A stretch of DNA of 64,000 nucleotides from Simmondsia chinensis (GCA_018398585.1 JAGTTD010000012.1:22639036-22703035); one strand, 5' to 3'. Shown: positions 1-11,877, counted from the first letter of the stretch. Numbers and translations: made by a program. Notes: generated from the letters alone by a model not told the origin.

Positions 1-719
1 CATGGGAACTCAAGGTTATCTCGTTGATCCTTAGAGTAATGGGCAACCTTATGGCCATTAGCTACCTATCGTAATGCAAGCGGCAAATTTCCACCGGTAA
101 GACTAGTTGGCCAACATCATGGAGCGAGTGTATGGTTCTAACATCTAAAGAACAAATAGGACTACCCATAGTGAACCATATCCCTCGTACATAGGCTGTG
201 ACTATCTTTTCCAAAGAGAGAATAAAATACGTGAATTCATTCATTTATTTGGGGAAGGAAACATGTCTTCTCATGAACATTCGAGTAAGCTTTGACTTTC
301 TTTGTCATGAAGCCATTATTAACCAGTAAGATTTGACTTTCTTTGTCAGGAAGCCATTGTTAACCATACAAAAATGAGACTTTTCTTGAGTTCCTTAATT
401 GGAACAGCTTTCTTATATATGTAACACAAGTATACCCCCTAATTCCATCCACTCTTGGGACAATACAGCTTGGAAATTTCAAGCTTAGTTCCCTAGGATG
501 GAATTAGGTACATGCATGTCTGACCCTGCCGATTAAGGCAAAAGTTAGGTGAAACAGTGAAAGGCTTCATCAAGCAGTATCGTTGTGCTAGTTAAGACTA
601 GATATGTCAAACTAGCCTAAAACAGTTTGGACATAGAGTACACAAAAAAGTTTCAAGGCACAAACTTTACTAGTCTTCTTTAACCTGCAAAGTGCCCTAC
701 TATATATGAGGTTGTCTTA
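1..719. other. Left flank, no gene recognised
   Basis: I see no credible coding region here: open frames are short and show no domain. The segment lies outside the tandem duplication that begins near 720, because its sequence has no counterpart before position 20576. Its only internal structure is a 41-bp direct repeat at 284-365. Confidence 0.6.
284..365. repeat. 41-bp direct repeat, two units
   Basis: Units 284-324 and 325-365 follow each other directly. Each starts with AGTAAG and ends with TTAACCA, and they differ at only a few bases. This looks like a simple local tandem duplication with no sign of function. Confidence 0.8.
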
Positions 720-2640
720 AAAGAAGAGAGCCTGAAGAAGAAAAGCATATACAATACCTATGTCCATGAGAAAATTGGCTTAACCTAGTATGTCAAGGGG
801 ACCCCCTATAGTTTTTAAGCCTTTAGTGAAAAAGGGTACAAAATCTAAGAAGTCCAACCAAACTCAAGAGTTTTGTAAAACAAGATTTTTAACATGATCA
901 AGGAAAATAATAAATTAAATTAAAGTGTAAGCACGAGGAGGTCAACGCTAAAAACGGACGGAGAAATTCTATTGCAAATGACTTGATTTGTTACTCATTC
1001 AATGCGTAGTTCCAAGAAATGTAGCTCAACAACTTCCAGAAGCAAGAAATTTAGTCTTTCTTGAGGGACACCAAATGAGTGTAGACAAATTCCCTTTACT
1101 GAGTTCGTCTAAACAATCGTAATAGATGCATTTGGATCAAACCCATGTTCTCAAATAAACTAATGAGGAGATTTCTTGCATGGTGCAGTGTCCAGCTGAC
1201 CTAACTACAAAAGTCGCCTACCCCTTATTCGAGGGCTAACTAAGACGAGGATTTTGAGATTCCAATTCTTTAGTGAGGAGCTTGAGGATGAAGTATATAA
1301 ATGAAATATAACTGAGTCATACCCTACATATAATTGCTCAAATTTCACGAAATTCTTGGTCATAAAAGAAAGAGGGACCATTCAACTGACAAGTTGGAAG
1401 GAGCTGGCCATTGGCCTTGACCTTGATGAAGATTGGTAGACTCCATAGAGTAATGCAATTCTCCATGGCAGCGTAGCTTCGAAGAAGAGAACCACCTAAA
1501 ACCTTGAAAGTTTGGAAATGGAGATTTGTCAAGAATGTTCTTAGTATTTTCTTAATGTGTTGAGATACCTCGTCACCATCCCAAAAGAAGTGTTAATATT
1601 TGAAAGAACGAGGAAATTTTTCCTAAAAATTAATTCAGTTACAAATATGAGACATCCTAAGAAGAACCTAAGTTATTTTGATGTTGGGACAAAGCTTGAC
1701 ACTATGCGACTGAAAAGGTTGTCTGACATTGATGGTAAGGCACTAACCACCAATCTTCTGCCTCAATAGTGTGTGGAGGACAGACAAGATAGGCCAAGTC
1801 ATTAGTAAGACAACAAATAATATTAACAAGGACGCAAAAGTGGAAATTACTAAGAAGGAAGGTGGCTAAAAAAAGCAGCATGCTCAATCAAGCACTGATG
1901 AGCAATACCCAAATGTAAAAGGTCAAACCATGGTTGCCAGCGCTTGCCCTCTATATCTAAATGACCTTTAAAGGGAGAAAGAAAGGAAGACTGCCCAAAC
2001 TAAGGCTCCAAGTGCAGAAGGGCATAAAACTTCATATTGTTGGGCCAACGAATCATTGATGGGTTGTAATGACGATGGGTGGAAGGGTTAGACCCTCGAT
2101 TCCTTGAATGATGATGGTGAGGATCTAAGCTACACCTCGTATATTAATGACTAAAGTCCTCTTGATGCGGATAACTATAGTGCCATCAATGCCATTTGAA
2201 ATGACAATTTGATATGATCTGTTTCGACCATACCCGGACAGAGAAAACATGCCTTACCCACTTGACTAACTGCGTTGGAGTGAAAGCCAAGGTTGATGGT
2301 AAAAGACTCACCACAGGTTGAAGTTATGAAAGAATTAACCCCAAAGGAAGACCCAACATGAAAGGCTCGGGAAAAATTATGGAATCAATTTGGGTCACTC
2401 TCAGACCAGGTTGATTTAAGAATGACAGGAATATTGCCCCTCGTGTCCAAGGCTAATTTTGAGCAGCCTCAGCTTGAGGGAGGAATTGAGGCTCTAGATG
2501 AGGTAGAGCAAGTTGAGATGCTAGTAGTGGTTGTGGCCACGAACAAAGGTAAATTCAAAACTGTGTCGTATGGATCTGATTCTAGTCTCTCCAGCGTAGT
2601 CAAAGAGCACTAGGAGTAGTTAAGGTGATGTTTGATGCAC
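720..2640 (+). pseudogene. Decayed Ty3/gypsy element, 5' part (duplicon copy 1, segment A)
   Basis: This non-coding stretch aligns by eye with 20576-21928 and then with 24995-25250. Shared landmarks include GAGAGCCTGAAGAAGAAAAG near 724 and near 20583, the paired AATTGAGATACC-type stretches near 1560 and 21520, and the stretch near 2600 that matches the one near 25210. Downstream, at 5674-6051, the same element gives a recognisable gypsy protease, so this part is probably its leader and gag. No gag motif survives, and the reading frames are short and broken. The copy is interrupted at about 2640 by the copia element that follows. The gypsy assignment rests on the linked protease and RT remnants, not on this segment itself. 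Confidence 0.55.
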
Positions 2641-2689
2641 AATTGTGGAGCAAAACTTAAACAAATCTGACATACAATGATACCAAATC

Positions 2690-3285
2690 TGTTAGGGAAA
2701 ACTAAATGCGGAAGCGTGGACCCTGATAACTTGAATCGATTCAAATAATATAACTCACGTAAAACGAGAAGTAAACAAATATGGAGAAAGAAAGAACAAA
2801 ACAAGAACACACAATATTTACGTGGAAATCCCTCTACAATCGAGAGGGGAGAAAACCACGGGCGAAGATGGAGATTCTCTATTAACTGAACGGAAGAATT
2901 ACAACGACACTTCCCAGAACGAGATATATGGAAGAATTACAATCACTCCCTCTGAACTCTCGTAGCACTCAAAATCTTGGAGGAGTTACGAAATCACCTA
3001 TTTTTCTTAATGGCGGCTCACCACACTTTGATTGGATCTGAATTGGAGAAACCTCTCACCTCAACCGAAACACCCTAAGCCCTTATTTATAGAAAATAAT
3101 TAGGGCTGGCGGAAAACGACTCCCGATCAATTGGGAGGGACCCGATCGATCGGCCCCTTTACTGCCAAAATTCCGAATCCTTTCCTTAAATCACCCGATC
3201 GATCGGCTTTCCCTCCCGATCGATCGGTGACCACACGGCAGCCCCATATAAAAATAAAACGAGTAATTTGAGACATAACCTAACA
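2690..3285 (-). repeat. 3' LTR of the gag-protease copia element
   Basis: It runs from TGTTAGGG to CCTAACA and matches 5076-5673. In element sense, U3 is at the right end. A TATA box (CTATAAATAA) lies at 3083-3092 on the minus strand. Four GATC palindromes lie just upstream of it at 3122-3227. Confidence 0.85.
3122..3227 (-). promoter_or_regulatory. Cluster of CCGATCGATCGG palindromes in U3
   Basis: Three copies of the 12-bp palindrome CCGATCGATCGG lie at 3141-3153, 3194-3206 and 3215-3227, each preceded by a further C. A diverged relative (CCCGATCAATTGGG) is at 3122-3135. They sit about 30 to 145 bp upstream of the TATA box in element sense, which is where plant LTR enhancers usually lie. 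The other LTR has the same layout at 5510-5615. Enhancer function is inference. Confidence 0.6.
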
Positions 3286-3360
3286 AATCTCCACCTTGGC
3301 TCAAATTACATACATAAAAGGATTTCCTCCACCTTCTCCACTAAACCCCCACACACGGGG

Positions 3361-5037
3361 TTAACAAAACGAAGTACGAAACCTAACCGTGCGAAGCTTG
3401 AACTTCCTGTTAGGTAGAAACTGAGTGAACATATCTGAGAGGTTATCAGCAATGCCAATCTTCTTCTCTGAATTGGCTCTTAACACATTATCTGAAACAG
3501 CCACCTGCTGTTGAACTGTGTTACTGAACTGAACTCCCTCTGGCTTACTCACCTGACCTGAATCACAACCAACTGATGACATCTTCTGTGGAGACAACAA
3601 CGAAGACTCACCAAACGTGACACGTCTACTCGTCAGGAATTGTTTGAAGCGAAAACCTTTCTGCTTCCCATAAAGCCCTTGTTCACATACCAGTCCTCTG
3701 GACTGACCACACAAAGAGCCCCTCACACTGTGCTCAGACAGACCCCTATCACCTGAATGATCCAATCTCAAACGTCCTAAATTTGTGATTTCTGGTTCTA
3801 TCAACAACAAGGATGATGAAGATACTGCAACAGATCTAACAACTGTGGAACCGACAAACTCATACAACGTACCTGACCTTCTGCCCTTCATAACTGTCAA
3901 TGCATCCTTAACGACCTTCAAAACTCCACCTTCAGCTGTGTACCTGTACCCTTTAGACTCAAGAGTACCTAAAGAGATGAGATTTTTCTTCAAATCAGGA
4001 ACATGACAAACATCGCCCAAAACCCTGATAGTGCCATCGAACATCCTAAAGCGAATTGTTCCTATACCTAGAACTTTGCATGGATTATCATTACCCATCA
4101 AAGCAACTCCACCTCGAATAGATTCGTATGTGGAAAACCAATCCCGGTTGGGACAGGCATGATAGGAGCAACCCGAATCCAAAAACCAACTATCTTTCAA
4201 GTTGAACTGAGGTTCAGACACAGACAATAGAAAATCTTCATTCTCACCATTCACAACACTAGCTGCTATGGATCTCTGGTCATACCTATTATCTGCTTCT
4301 AATTTTCTTTTAAGCTTATAACAGTCTTTCTTAATGTGCCCTTTCTTATGACAGTAGTTACAGGTTAGGTCTTGATACCTAGACTTAGACTTGTTTCCAC
4401 TATGATCAAACTCGGTTCTCCCCTTCACAAATAAACCACTACCTGAGTTATAAACAGAATCAGATAATTCCCTATATACTCGTTCTTTACTCAGTAGATT
4501 TCTCTTAACTTCATCAACAGATATGGTTTGTCTACCCCTATAAATCATGCTTTCGACAAAACCCTTATATGAAGTAGAGAGAGAACATAACAACAACATT
4601 GCCTGATCTTCATCCTTAGGAACATCATCCAATTCTTTCAAATCTTGAATAATTGAATTAAATTCACTGATGTGGTTCTTAAGTGACGTACCTTCTGACA
4701 TACGAAACGTGAGTAACCGGCGCTTAACTGCGAGTTTGTTGGAGACAGACTTGAAATAGAACATATCCTGCAATTTCTCCCACAACTCCTTAGCAGTCTT
4801 CACTTCCAAAACTTCTCTCAAAACATCATCGATAAGGCACATCTGAATTGCTGTGAGCGCCTTCTCATCTAACTCCTCCCATTGTGCTTCTATAAGATTC
4901 TCTGATTTCTTTTCTTTCCCATCTAAAGCTTTCTTCAAGCAATTCTGAGTCAAGAGGCCTTTAACGCGAACCTGCCATAAACTGAAGCTCCCTTGACCAC
5001 CAAACTTCTCAATTTCGGATCTAATTGCGGATGTCAT
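3361..5037 (-). CDS. Copia gag-protease polyprotein with RNase H tail
   Basis: This is an uninterrupted frame of 558 codons, unusual in a window where every other polyprotein is broken. The likely start is the ATG whose complement is at 5035-5037, 22 bases inside the tRNA primer site. Residues from about 1 to 200 form a copia gag (UBN2-like) domain with an LWEKLQ motif. A zinc knuckle follows with C226, C229, H234 and C239, then an aspartic protease whose DSG catalytic triad is at 287-289. After the protease there is a scrambled remnant of the pre-integrase region. At about 531-550 the frame passes into DNLSDMFTQFLPNRKFK, which resembles the last residues of copia RNase H. Integrase and RT have been lost by an in-frame internal deletion of the pol region. 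The product could form capsids and process itself, but it could not copy or integrate DNA alone. Confidence 0.8.
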   Translation of the reverse strand: MTSAIRSEIEKFGGQGSFSLWQVRVKGLLTQNCLKKALDGKEKKSENLIEAQWEELDEKALTAIQMCLIDDVLREVLEVKTAKELWEKLQDMFYFKSVSNKLAVKRRLLTFRMSEGTSLKNHISEFNSIIQDLKELDDVPKDEDQAMLLLCSLSTSYKGFVESMIYRGRQTISVDEVKRNLLSKERVYRELSDSVYNSGSGLFVKGRTEFDHSGNKSKSRYQDLTCNYCHKKGHIKKDCYKLKRKLEADNRYDQRSIAASVVNGENEDFLLSVSEPQFNLKDSWFLDSGCSYHACPNRDWFSTYESIRGGVALMGNDNPCKVLGIGTIRFRMFDGTIRVLGDVCHVPDLKKNLISLGTLESKGYRYTAEGGVLKVVKDALTVMKGRRSGTLYEFVGSTVVRSVAVSSSSLLLIEPEITNLGRLRLDHSGDRGLSEHSVRGSLCGQSRGLVCEQGLYGKQKGFRFKQFLTSRRVTFGESSLLSPQKMSSVGCDSGQVSKPEGVQFSNTVQQQVAVSDNVLRANSEKKIGIADNLSDMFTQFLPNRKFKLRTVRFRTSFC

Positions 5038-5058
5038 ATTATCAAATCGAAATGAACA

Positions 5059-5072
5059 GGGCTCTGATACCA
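5059..5072 (-). other. Primer-binding site of the gag-protease element
   Basis: The minus strand reads TGGTATCAGAGCC, complementary to the 3' end of plant initiator tRNA-Met. It lies a few bases inside the 5' LTR, as expected, and fixes the element's orientation. Confidence 0.85.
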
Positions 5073-5075
5073 ATT

Positions 5076-5673
5076 TGTTAAGAATAAATCTTAATGCGGA
5101 AGCGTGGACCCTGATAACTTGATTCGATTCAAATAATATAACTCATGCAAAACGAGAAGTAAACAAATATGGAGAAAGAAAGAACAAAACAAGAACACAC
5201 AATATTTACGTGGAAACCCCTCTACAATCGAGAGGGGAGAAAACCACGGGCAGGGATGGAGATTCTTTATTAACTGAACGGAAGAATTACAACGACACTT
5301 CCCAGACCGAAATATATGAAAGAATTACAATCACTCCCTCTGAACTCTCGTAGCACTCAAAATCTTGAAGGAATTACGAAATCACCACTTTTTCTTAATG
5401 GCGGCTCACCACACTTTGATTAGATCTGAATTGGAGAAACCTCTCACCTAAACCGAAAAACCCTAAGCCCTTATTTATAGAAAATAATTAGGGCCGGCGG
5501 AAAACGACTCCCGATCAATCGGGAGGGACCCGATCGATCGGCCCTTTTACTGCCAAAATTCCGAATCCTTTCCTTAAATCACCCGATCGATCGGCTTTCC
5601 CTCCCAATCGATCGGTAACCACACGGTAGCCCTATATAAAAATAAAACGAGTAATTTGAGATATAACCTAACA
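5076..5673 (-). repeat. 5' LTR of the gag-protease copia element
   Basis: It runs from TGTTAAG to CCTAACA and matches 2690-3285. The palindromes recur at 5510-5523 (diverged), 5529-5541, 5582-5594 and 5603-5615 (one base changed). The right edge meets the gypsy host sequence ACCATCT, which pairs with 25256 in the second duplicon. Confidence 0.85.
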
Positions 5674-6051
5674 ACCATCTATACCTAATAAGCATATTAA
5701 ACCTCTATACATTAAGGTAAGATTTGATGGGGTCTTAGTGAATAGTATGTTGATAAATAATGGTGCACGTATAGACATGTTTGCCTCTTACATGTTTGAG
5801 GTCATTAGTATGTTTGGGGGAAACCTCGTCACCTCGGACATGGCCATATGTTGATTTTCAAAACCCACTACCATGTGTGAGAGGGTCATCCAGATCGAAT
5901 TGGCTGTTGGCACTTTGAGGAGGCTAATAGCCTTTTTCATAGTGGATACTACCGCAAATTATAACGCGTTGCTGGGAAGAGACTGGCTACATGTTAATTT
6001 TTGTATTCATTCTTTTTCCACCATTTAGTTTTCTGGAATCATGACAAATAT
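5674..6051 (+). pseudogene. Ty3/gypsy protease remnant (segment B, copy 1, first part)
   Basis: Translation shows a decayed retropepsin of the gypsy type. A flap-like segment (VNSMLINNGA, where an active enzyme would have VDNGA or VDGGA) is followed by an AFFIVDTTANYNALLGRDWLH stretch, and LLGRDWLH is the usual end of this protease family. There are stops within it. The second duplicon has the same protein at about 25260-25560. The segment is cut at 6051 by the 8.7 kb copia insertion and resumes at 14733. Confidence 0.75.
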
Positions 6052-8333
6052 TGTTGGGAAAAGCATGAATTTTTTTGGAAAAATAAACTGTGAGACCTAC
6101 TATTGGGTTCACAGTTCTCAACTATGGTCTATGGTCACTACAATAGTCACCTATTAGAGCACTTGGAGTATGAGACTCTTCTCTTTGCCTAAGCCCCCGG
6201 TCGGAGAGTCACGCTTCGTGACACCTCATGTGCGAGAGTTCCCGGGAATAGGTTTATCTCTATAAACCATTTGCCCTAATACCGATTGTTGGGACGAACT
6301 TAAAAAATTCTGCCTACCTTCTTAAAGTTCAGGCAGCAGAAGGGGTTTAGGATTCATAATTTTAAACCTAGTTTGATTTAAAATTCCTCATTTTAAATTT
6401 ACAGATTTAAATTCATAATTTAAATCTTCAGATCTAAATTCTTAATTTAGATCTACATGTATTTTACTCTAATACATTCATAATAATACATAAACTCAAG
6501 CAGGCATGATAATAAATACTGTAAATAAATAGAAAAGTGAAAACTAAAAGAAGAGGGCAGGAAAATGTACCTGGTATTGCTCCAACAAAAGATTACCAAA
6601 AAGAAATAACAATCTTCAAAAGAATACCAAAATCGAGATCCTGCGATCTTCTACGCAACAACCTCGAGCTGCCTGGAGGGTGGGCTCTGAAAATTATTAA
6701 ATTAGGAGAGAAAAAATTTTAACGAAATTTTTTCTCTCTAATTAGGTCTTTGAAACAATTTCAGAAACCCTAAAAATATATATTTTAGTTAAATGCCAAA
6801 CCTCTAAATAAGCATCCCCTATTTATAATAGTTTACCGGAGAGAGAAAACCCTGATTTTTCGATGTGGGATTGCCCAATTTAAAACCAAATGCATCATAT
6901 CATTAAAAAAGGCAACTAAAACATTGCGTTTCATTGCCAAGCTCTCACGTGCTCTGGCCTGTCACCGTGTGCGTTCGCGCCCAAATGCACGGATGCATGC
7001 CTTGGGCAACCTCAGCGCACGACACGTGTCGCGTGCTGATTGGCTGTTGCTTTTAAACACGGATCGCGGTCTTGTGCGATTTTTTGTTTTTTTTTTTTTT
7101 TTTTTTTTTTTTGTTTTTTGCTTTGTTTCCCATATGTAAAAATTCATCTTATGAATTTTAATTTTTAAAATTATTTTCTTTATAATTTATAATTTGTATT
7201 CATCTTATGAATGATGTTTGGCAAATTTAATTTACGCATCTCATAAATAAATAATTCATCTCATAAATTCTTTAATATTTTTTCGATGGCAATAAATACA
7301 AAGGCTTGTATAGGGACCTCGGGGACAATTTAAATCAAGCTCCAAATGAGTTAAATTAATCATCTCGTGAAATAATTTAATTACCCTTTAATGAGACTTA
7401 ATTCCACTAAATAAATCTCACTGCACTCCATACTTAAATTATTTATTCGATATCTCCCTAATCGACTGTATTGATGACAACAACCCCTCCACTAGATGTC
7501 CATGACAAAGGATAAATATAACCACTATCATTATCCTTCTCACAGCTTCTCCATTAGTTACCAACTCGCCCTTCACTGAATAATTTATTTATACTTGAAC
7601 ATATTCATAGTATAAATTCCAAATGTCAAACACTTGGAATACTTTAGCCAAAGTTTCTGTCCTATTCAAATATTTACGAATTAACTAAGGGGACATCTGT
7701 ATCTTATAAGAAATTATAGATTCCCTATTGAATACATGATCCTTGTCACACTTCACCCTGCTACTCAATGTACGTGGGATTTCAGACATTCATTTAGACC
7801 TTACTTATAGTACAGCAAAGTAACTGACGCTCCATGCACAAGTCTAGAATACCCTCAGGATTTAGAATCGTCATTCAAACAGTACAATATGAATCACTCA
7901 TCTCCGATAGTAGTCTACAAATAAGTAATCCACATGGTCGAACTCAGTGTGTCAATCTTATTAAACATACTAACCTAATACTTTTGGATCTCCATCCTCA
8001 TGACCAAGACAAGTCATCTAAAGTGTCACGTTATAGTCTTAACATATAAGTGGTCCAAACTTGTCTTCGACTATGAGTCTTTCAAACAATAATCCATACC
8101 ATTTGTTCCAAGTCTATCTGTGGCTTAATCTCATAAACCACTTGGAGCAAACATGTAAATTGTAGTCTGAAGACTACACCCGTCTCATGGATGTTTCCAA
8201 AAAGAAAATCGCATGCAGTATAAATGCTCGCTTACACAAATTTAACTAGGAAATGATTGGGACTTCAATCTTATTTATTAATTAAAATAATATATTCAGA
8301 ATAAACCTAGATTTTAGGACACGGTTCCTAACA
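6052..8333 (-). repeat. 3' LTR of the 8.7 kb copia element
   Basis: It runs from TGTTGGGAAAAG to CCTAACA and is homologous throughout to 12513-14732. It contains a T tract of about 28 bases at 7081-7112 and, in element sense, a TATA box near 6815-6832 (CTATAAATAG-like). Short perfect hairpins with a three-base loop occur, for example near 7139-7160. Confidence 0.85.
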
Positions 8334-8693
8334 ATTTCTTACTTGTCCTAAATCTAATTTATGACAAACTCCATACTCACCCCTTTTAAGTTTGAACCAA
8401 AGGTTTACTGAGCCTAACCTTAGTGAGCGTAATTACTCTATTGTGAAGTCAGCAATACAATACTGCTTGATATTCCTCTCACTAATTGCTCCCACTCTAA
8501 GGATAAAGACATGCTCAGACGTTTAACGTCTATCATATATATTTGACTGGAAGTCTTAAAGCAATATATCGAACTGGAACCAACTCGTTACTTTGAAAGA
8601 TCAGCATATAATCTCTAGTCCTTCTTAAGTACTAGAGAAAATGCTTCGTTACCACCTAGTGCATTGCAACCGAGTTAGACTGACACCTGCTTA

Positions 8694-10520
8694 CTATACT
8701 AAAACATAGCAAATATCTGGTCTCATGCACAATATGGCATACATGAGGCTCCCACTGCCAAAGCATATGGAATATTCATCAACTATTCCTCCTCTTGAGG
8801 TACCATAGAACACTGCTCTAAAGAGAGAAAGGGAATCCATGCCTGAAAGGTAAAAAACTTTTCTTACAGTCCTCCATGCAATACCTTGACAACATTTTGT
8901 CAATATAAATGGCTAGAGAAAGACCTAGCGTCCTACTCTTACGACCTCGCAGAAGCTTAATCCTAAGAGCAGAGCTGGCTTCTTCTATGTCTTTCATATT
9001 GAGCTATCATGACAACCAAATCTTTACAACTAATGACACACCCACATCATTCCTAATGAGTAGCATATTGTTGACATACAATACCAAGAAAGTCATTACT
9101 TTCTCTTAATGTCGTTTGTACACACATGGTTCGTTCAACCTATTGCTAAAAACTATAAGACTTAATTGCTTCATTGTGGCTAAAGGATCATATTCAATAC
9201 TATGGTCAACCACTAAGGCTCCCCTTATGAATCTGTCAGGTTTCCTGACAAACCTCCCACCACACTTGAGCTCTCGTGTACCTGGAACATTTTTGTTCCT
9301 ATTATTAGGTGCATCTAATGCATCCACTATGCCTTGAGTTGTGTCTAGCTGTTTAGAATTAGTGTCATTTTCCTTTAGTACTATTTTGTTTTTGTTTTTA
9401 TAGCTTACTTGCAAAATGTTTCTCTAAGTATTTTGCATTGTAATTGCAAAAGACCTTTTAAATAAAAAAACTGTAGAAAAAATCGTCCTTGTCCCTTTTA
9501 TCTGCAACACCATTATGCTATTCACCACCTCAATCTGATCGAAGTGACTGAACTTGTTTACCTAATAGCTTTTAAAATTCAACTTTGTACTCTTTGAACT
9601 TTTCAAAAGAGTCCGACTAATGTCTAATTAGGTAAACATATACATATCTTGAGTAAGCATAACTAAACGTGATTAAGTACTTATACCCACCTATTACCTG
9701 AACATGTATTGGTCCACATACATCTATGTGAACCAGCTCAAGTAAGCCACCAACCCTGTTGCCTTTACTATTAAAGACAGACTTGTTCATCTTTCTTTCT
9801 ACGCGGGATTTGCAGACTGGTAATGACCTCAAGTCCAAAGCCTCTATTGGTCCATCTTTTACCAGTATTTGGATCCTGCTCAAAATGGTGTGACCTAAAC
9901 GTTGGTGCGAGGTGTAGGCATTATCGCTTTCAGGGTGTTTTCTTTTAGAAGATTAAACAATTGAACTTATGTTGGATTCATTTAAACAATTACTAGAGTT
10001 TTGATAAGGAAATAATATGAATAAATAATTTATTTATTTACATGTGCAAATAAATAATTTACTTTTCATATTAAAATTTTTATTATCAAAATCAACTGAA
10101 TAACAATTATTCATTAACTAAAATACAAAAATCAAATTCTTGTATAGCGAAGGTTTAAATAATCAATCTTTTAAAACAAAACTCTATCACTAAAGTCTAA
10201 GCTAACATCTCTTACACTTAAGACCACTATTATTGTACTATCCCTAACCATCAAGTACAACACTCATTATGTAGCCTTTAGCTTAGCCTGAGCTCCTGTA
10301 ACATATTACAGATATGGTCAGTTAAACCTAAGTCCACCCACCAGGAAACTGGTGGACTCTCAACTGCGCATGACTTAACTAATTGAGATATCAACATGCC
10401 TTCACCAGATGGCTTAGCAGTCTTTGTAAGAAGAGTACCTATGTACTTAGTGTAATTCCTTCTCCAGTGGCCTAATTTTCTTACAAAAGAAACACTTTTT
10501 TTTGCTGACTTCCTTATGGA
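8694..10520 (-). pseudogene. Broken copia gag-pol of the 8.7 kb element
   Basis: Read leftwards, 10440-10515 gives a degraded zinc knuckle beginning KCFFCKK. At 10305-10375 there is a protease remnant (SWWVDLGLTDHI, with the catalytic DSG lost to DLG). At 9617-9883 there is pre-integrase plus the start of integrase, including LLELVHIDVCGPI. At 9106-9414 the integrase-RT linker is joined to NEPCVYKR, so most of RT is deleted. At 8694-8903 there is GSLMYAILCMRPDICY from the segment between RT and RNase H. Each piece is separated from the next by stops or frameshifts. No functional product is possible. Confidence 0.8.
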
Positions 10521-11259
10521 CTTGATTGCCGCAATAGCAACCTTGCCCTTTCCTTTCTTTCTAATAGGTCCCTTTTGAGTAATGAGTAAGTCTAAATTAT
10601 TTTCAAGGCAAAGCGATTTGGTCCAGTAAGTACATTATGTATTCGAATTCAACTAAAGTTCGCTAGCCGTATCCATATCAAAAATACTGTAAATCCAAAC
10701 ATTTGTATAACTATCTAACAAGAGTCATGTATAATGCAGTGACATATATATTCTTTCAATTTAGGATACAAAATAAGTCAAATATCCACCAAACCGTACT
10801 ATCATGCATACAATGATGACCCAACTACACCACACCTTACTCCCCGGTTGCAAGGTCGCACGAAGCTAGTTCAGGTGAGAACTATTCTCAATTAACCTGT
10901 TTTCTTGTAACTCTTACTAAACATGATTAACTCACCACTTTACCTTAGTCACTAACATAACACAACAGAGCTCCTCGGAGAGGCTAATGCATCACGCTAG
11001 TTAAGTGTAAACCATTACCTAAACCTCCATGCAAATACACGAAATACTCCATTGCAGCATGGTTGCATCGGTTCTTTGCACTTCGGTTTATCCCAACAGA
11101 AGTCTAACCCTATAATCTACAAACCGACATCCTCTGCAGGGAAGTCTATTGATCTACTTTACTGTTAGACCAGTAATGAAGACCATGAGGTTACAACAAT
11201 TAAAACCTAGCTCCTATTGATTTTTATAACCAGTGGCTTTTAATTAACTTGCATTTACA

Positions 11260-11700
11260 ACATGAATTATCTCATAATCCCCTTTAGAATCTCATTCTAA
11301 AACTTACAATAATTAATTAATTAATTTATTCAAAAATATTATCATTTTACAATATAGATTATCTCATAATCTTGCATTAGAATCTCATTCTAAAACCAAT
11401 TAATAAAATTAATTAATTAATTTTAATTAAAACAATACCAACATCTAATTTAGATTATCAAATAATCTAATTTCAAAATCTAATTCCAAAATTAAATTAA
11501 AAATAATTTTATTTAAAATCAATAGTGATTTTATGCTTAGACTATCCCATATTCTGTTTTTAGAATCTCATTCTAAAATTAAACAAGCTTAGACTATCCA
11601 ATAGTCTAGTTTAGAATCTTATTTTAAAATAACTTTTATTTAAAATAATACTGATTCACAACTTAGATTATCTCATAATCTAATTCAGAATGCCAATCTA
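11260..11700. repeat. Leader repeat array 1: CTC-loop hairpins
   Basis: A period of roughly 110-130 bp carries inverted repeats around a CTC or CC core, such as TTAGATTATCTCATAATCTAA (a 9-bp stem) and TTAGAATCTCATTCTAA (a 7-bp stem). At least six stems can be read. The array lies in the untranslated leader of the copia element, between the primer-binding site and gag. Confidence 0.7.
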
Positions 11701-11877
11701 AAAGAAAATTAATTAATGAAATAATTAATTTATAATTATTATATAAATCAGTACTGACGTCTACACTTCCCAACATTAAAATAACAAAAAACTTTTTTAA
11801 TTTTTTTATTTCTGATGTCAGACGCCTACTGACAATTTTTTTTTTTAATTTTAACATTAAAGTATTTTGTTTTAAAA

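Larger units (their letters stand above)
2690..5673 (-). mobile_element. Non-autonomous Ty1/copia element carrying only gag and protease (TR-GAG-like)
   Basis: Two LTRs of about 597 bp (2690-3285 and 5076-5673, roughly 5% different by eye) enclose a 1.8 kb interior. A primer-binding site complementary to initiator tRNA-Met lies on the minus strand at 5059-5072, against the right LTR. A purine-rich tract (GCCAAGGTGGAGATT in element sense) precedes the left LTR at 3286-3300. The element therefore reads leftwards. Its interior encodes gag, a zinc knuckle, protease and a short tail resembling the C-terminus of RNase H. Integrase, reverse transcriptase and most of RNase H are absent, so it must have used enzymes from a relative. 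It sits inside the older gypsy segment. I could not find a matching 5-bp target duplication, and 2641-2689 fits neither the host element nor the LTR. Confidence 0.85.

Noticed and set aside
7081..7112. Poly(T) tract as a retroposon tail
   Set aside because: It lies inside a copia LTR and the partner LTR has a shorter tract at the same place, so it is slippage at an existing run.
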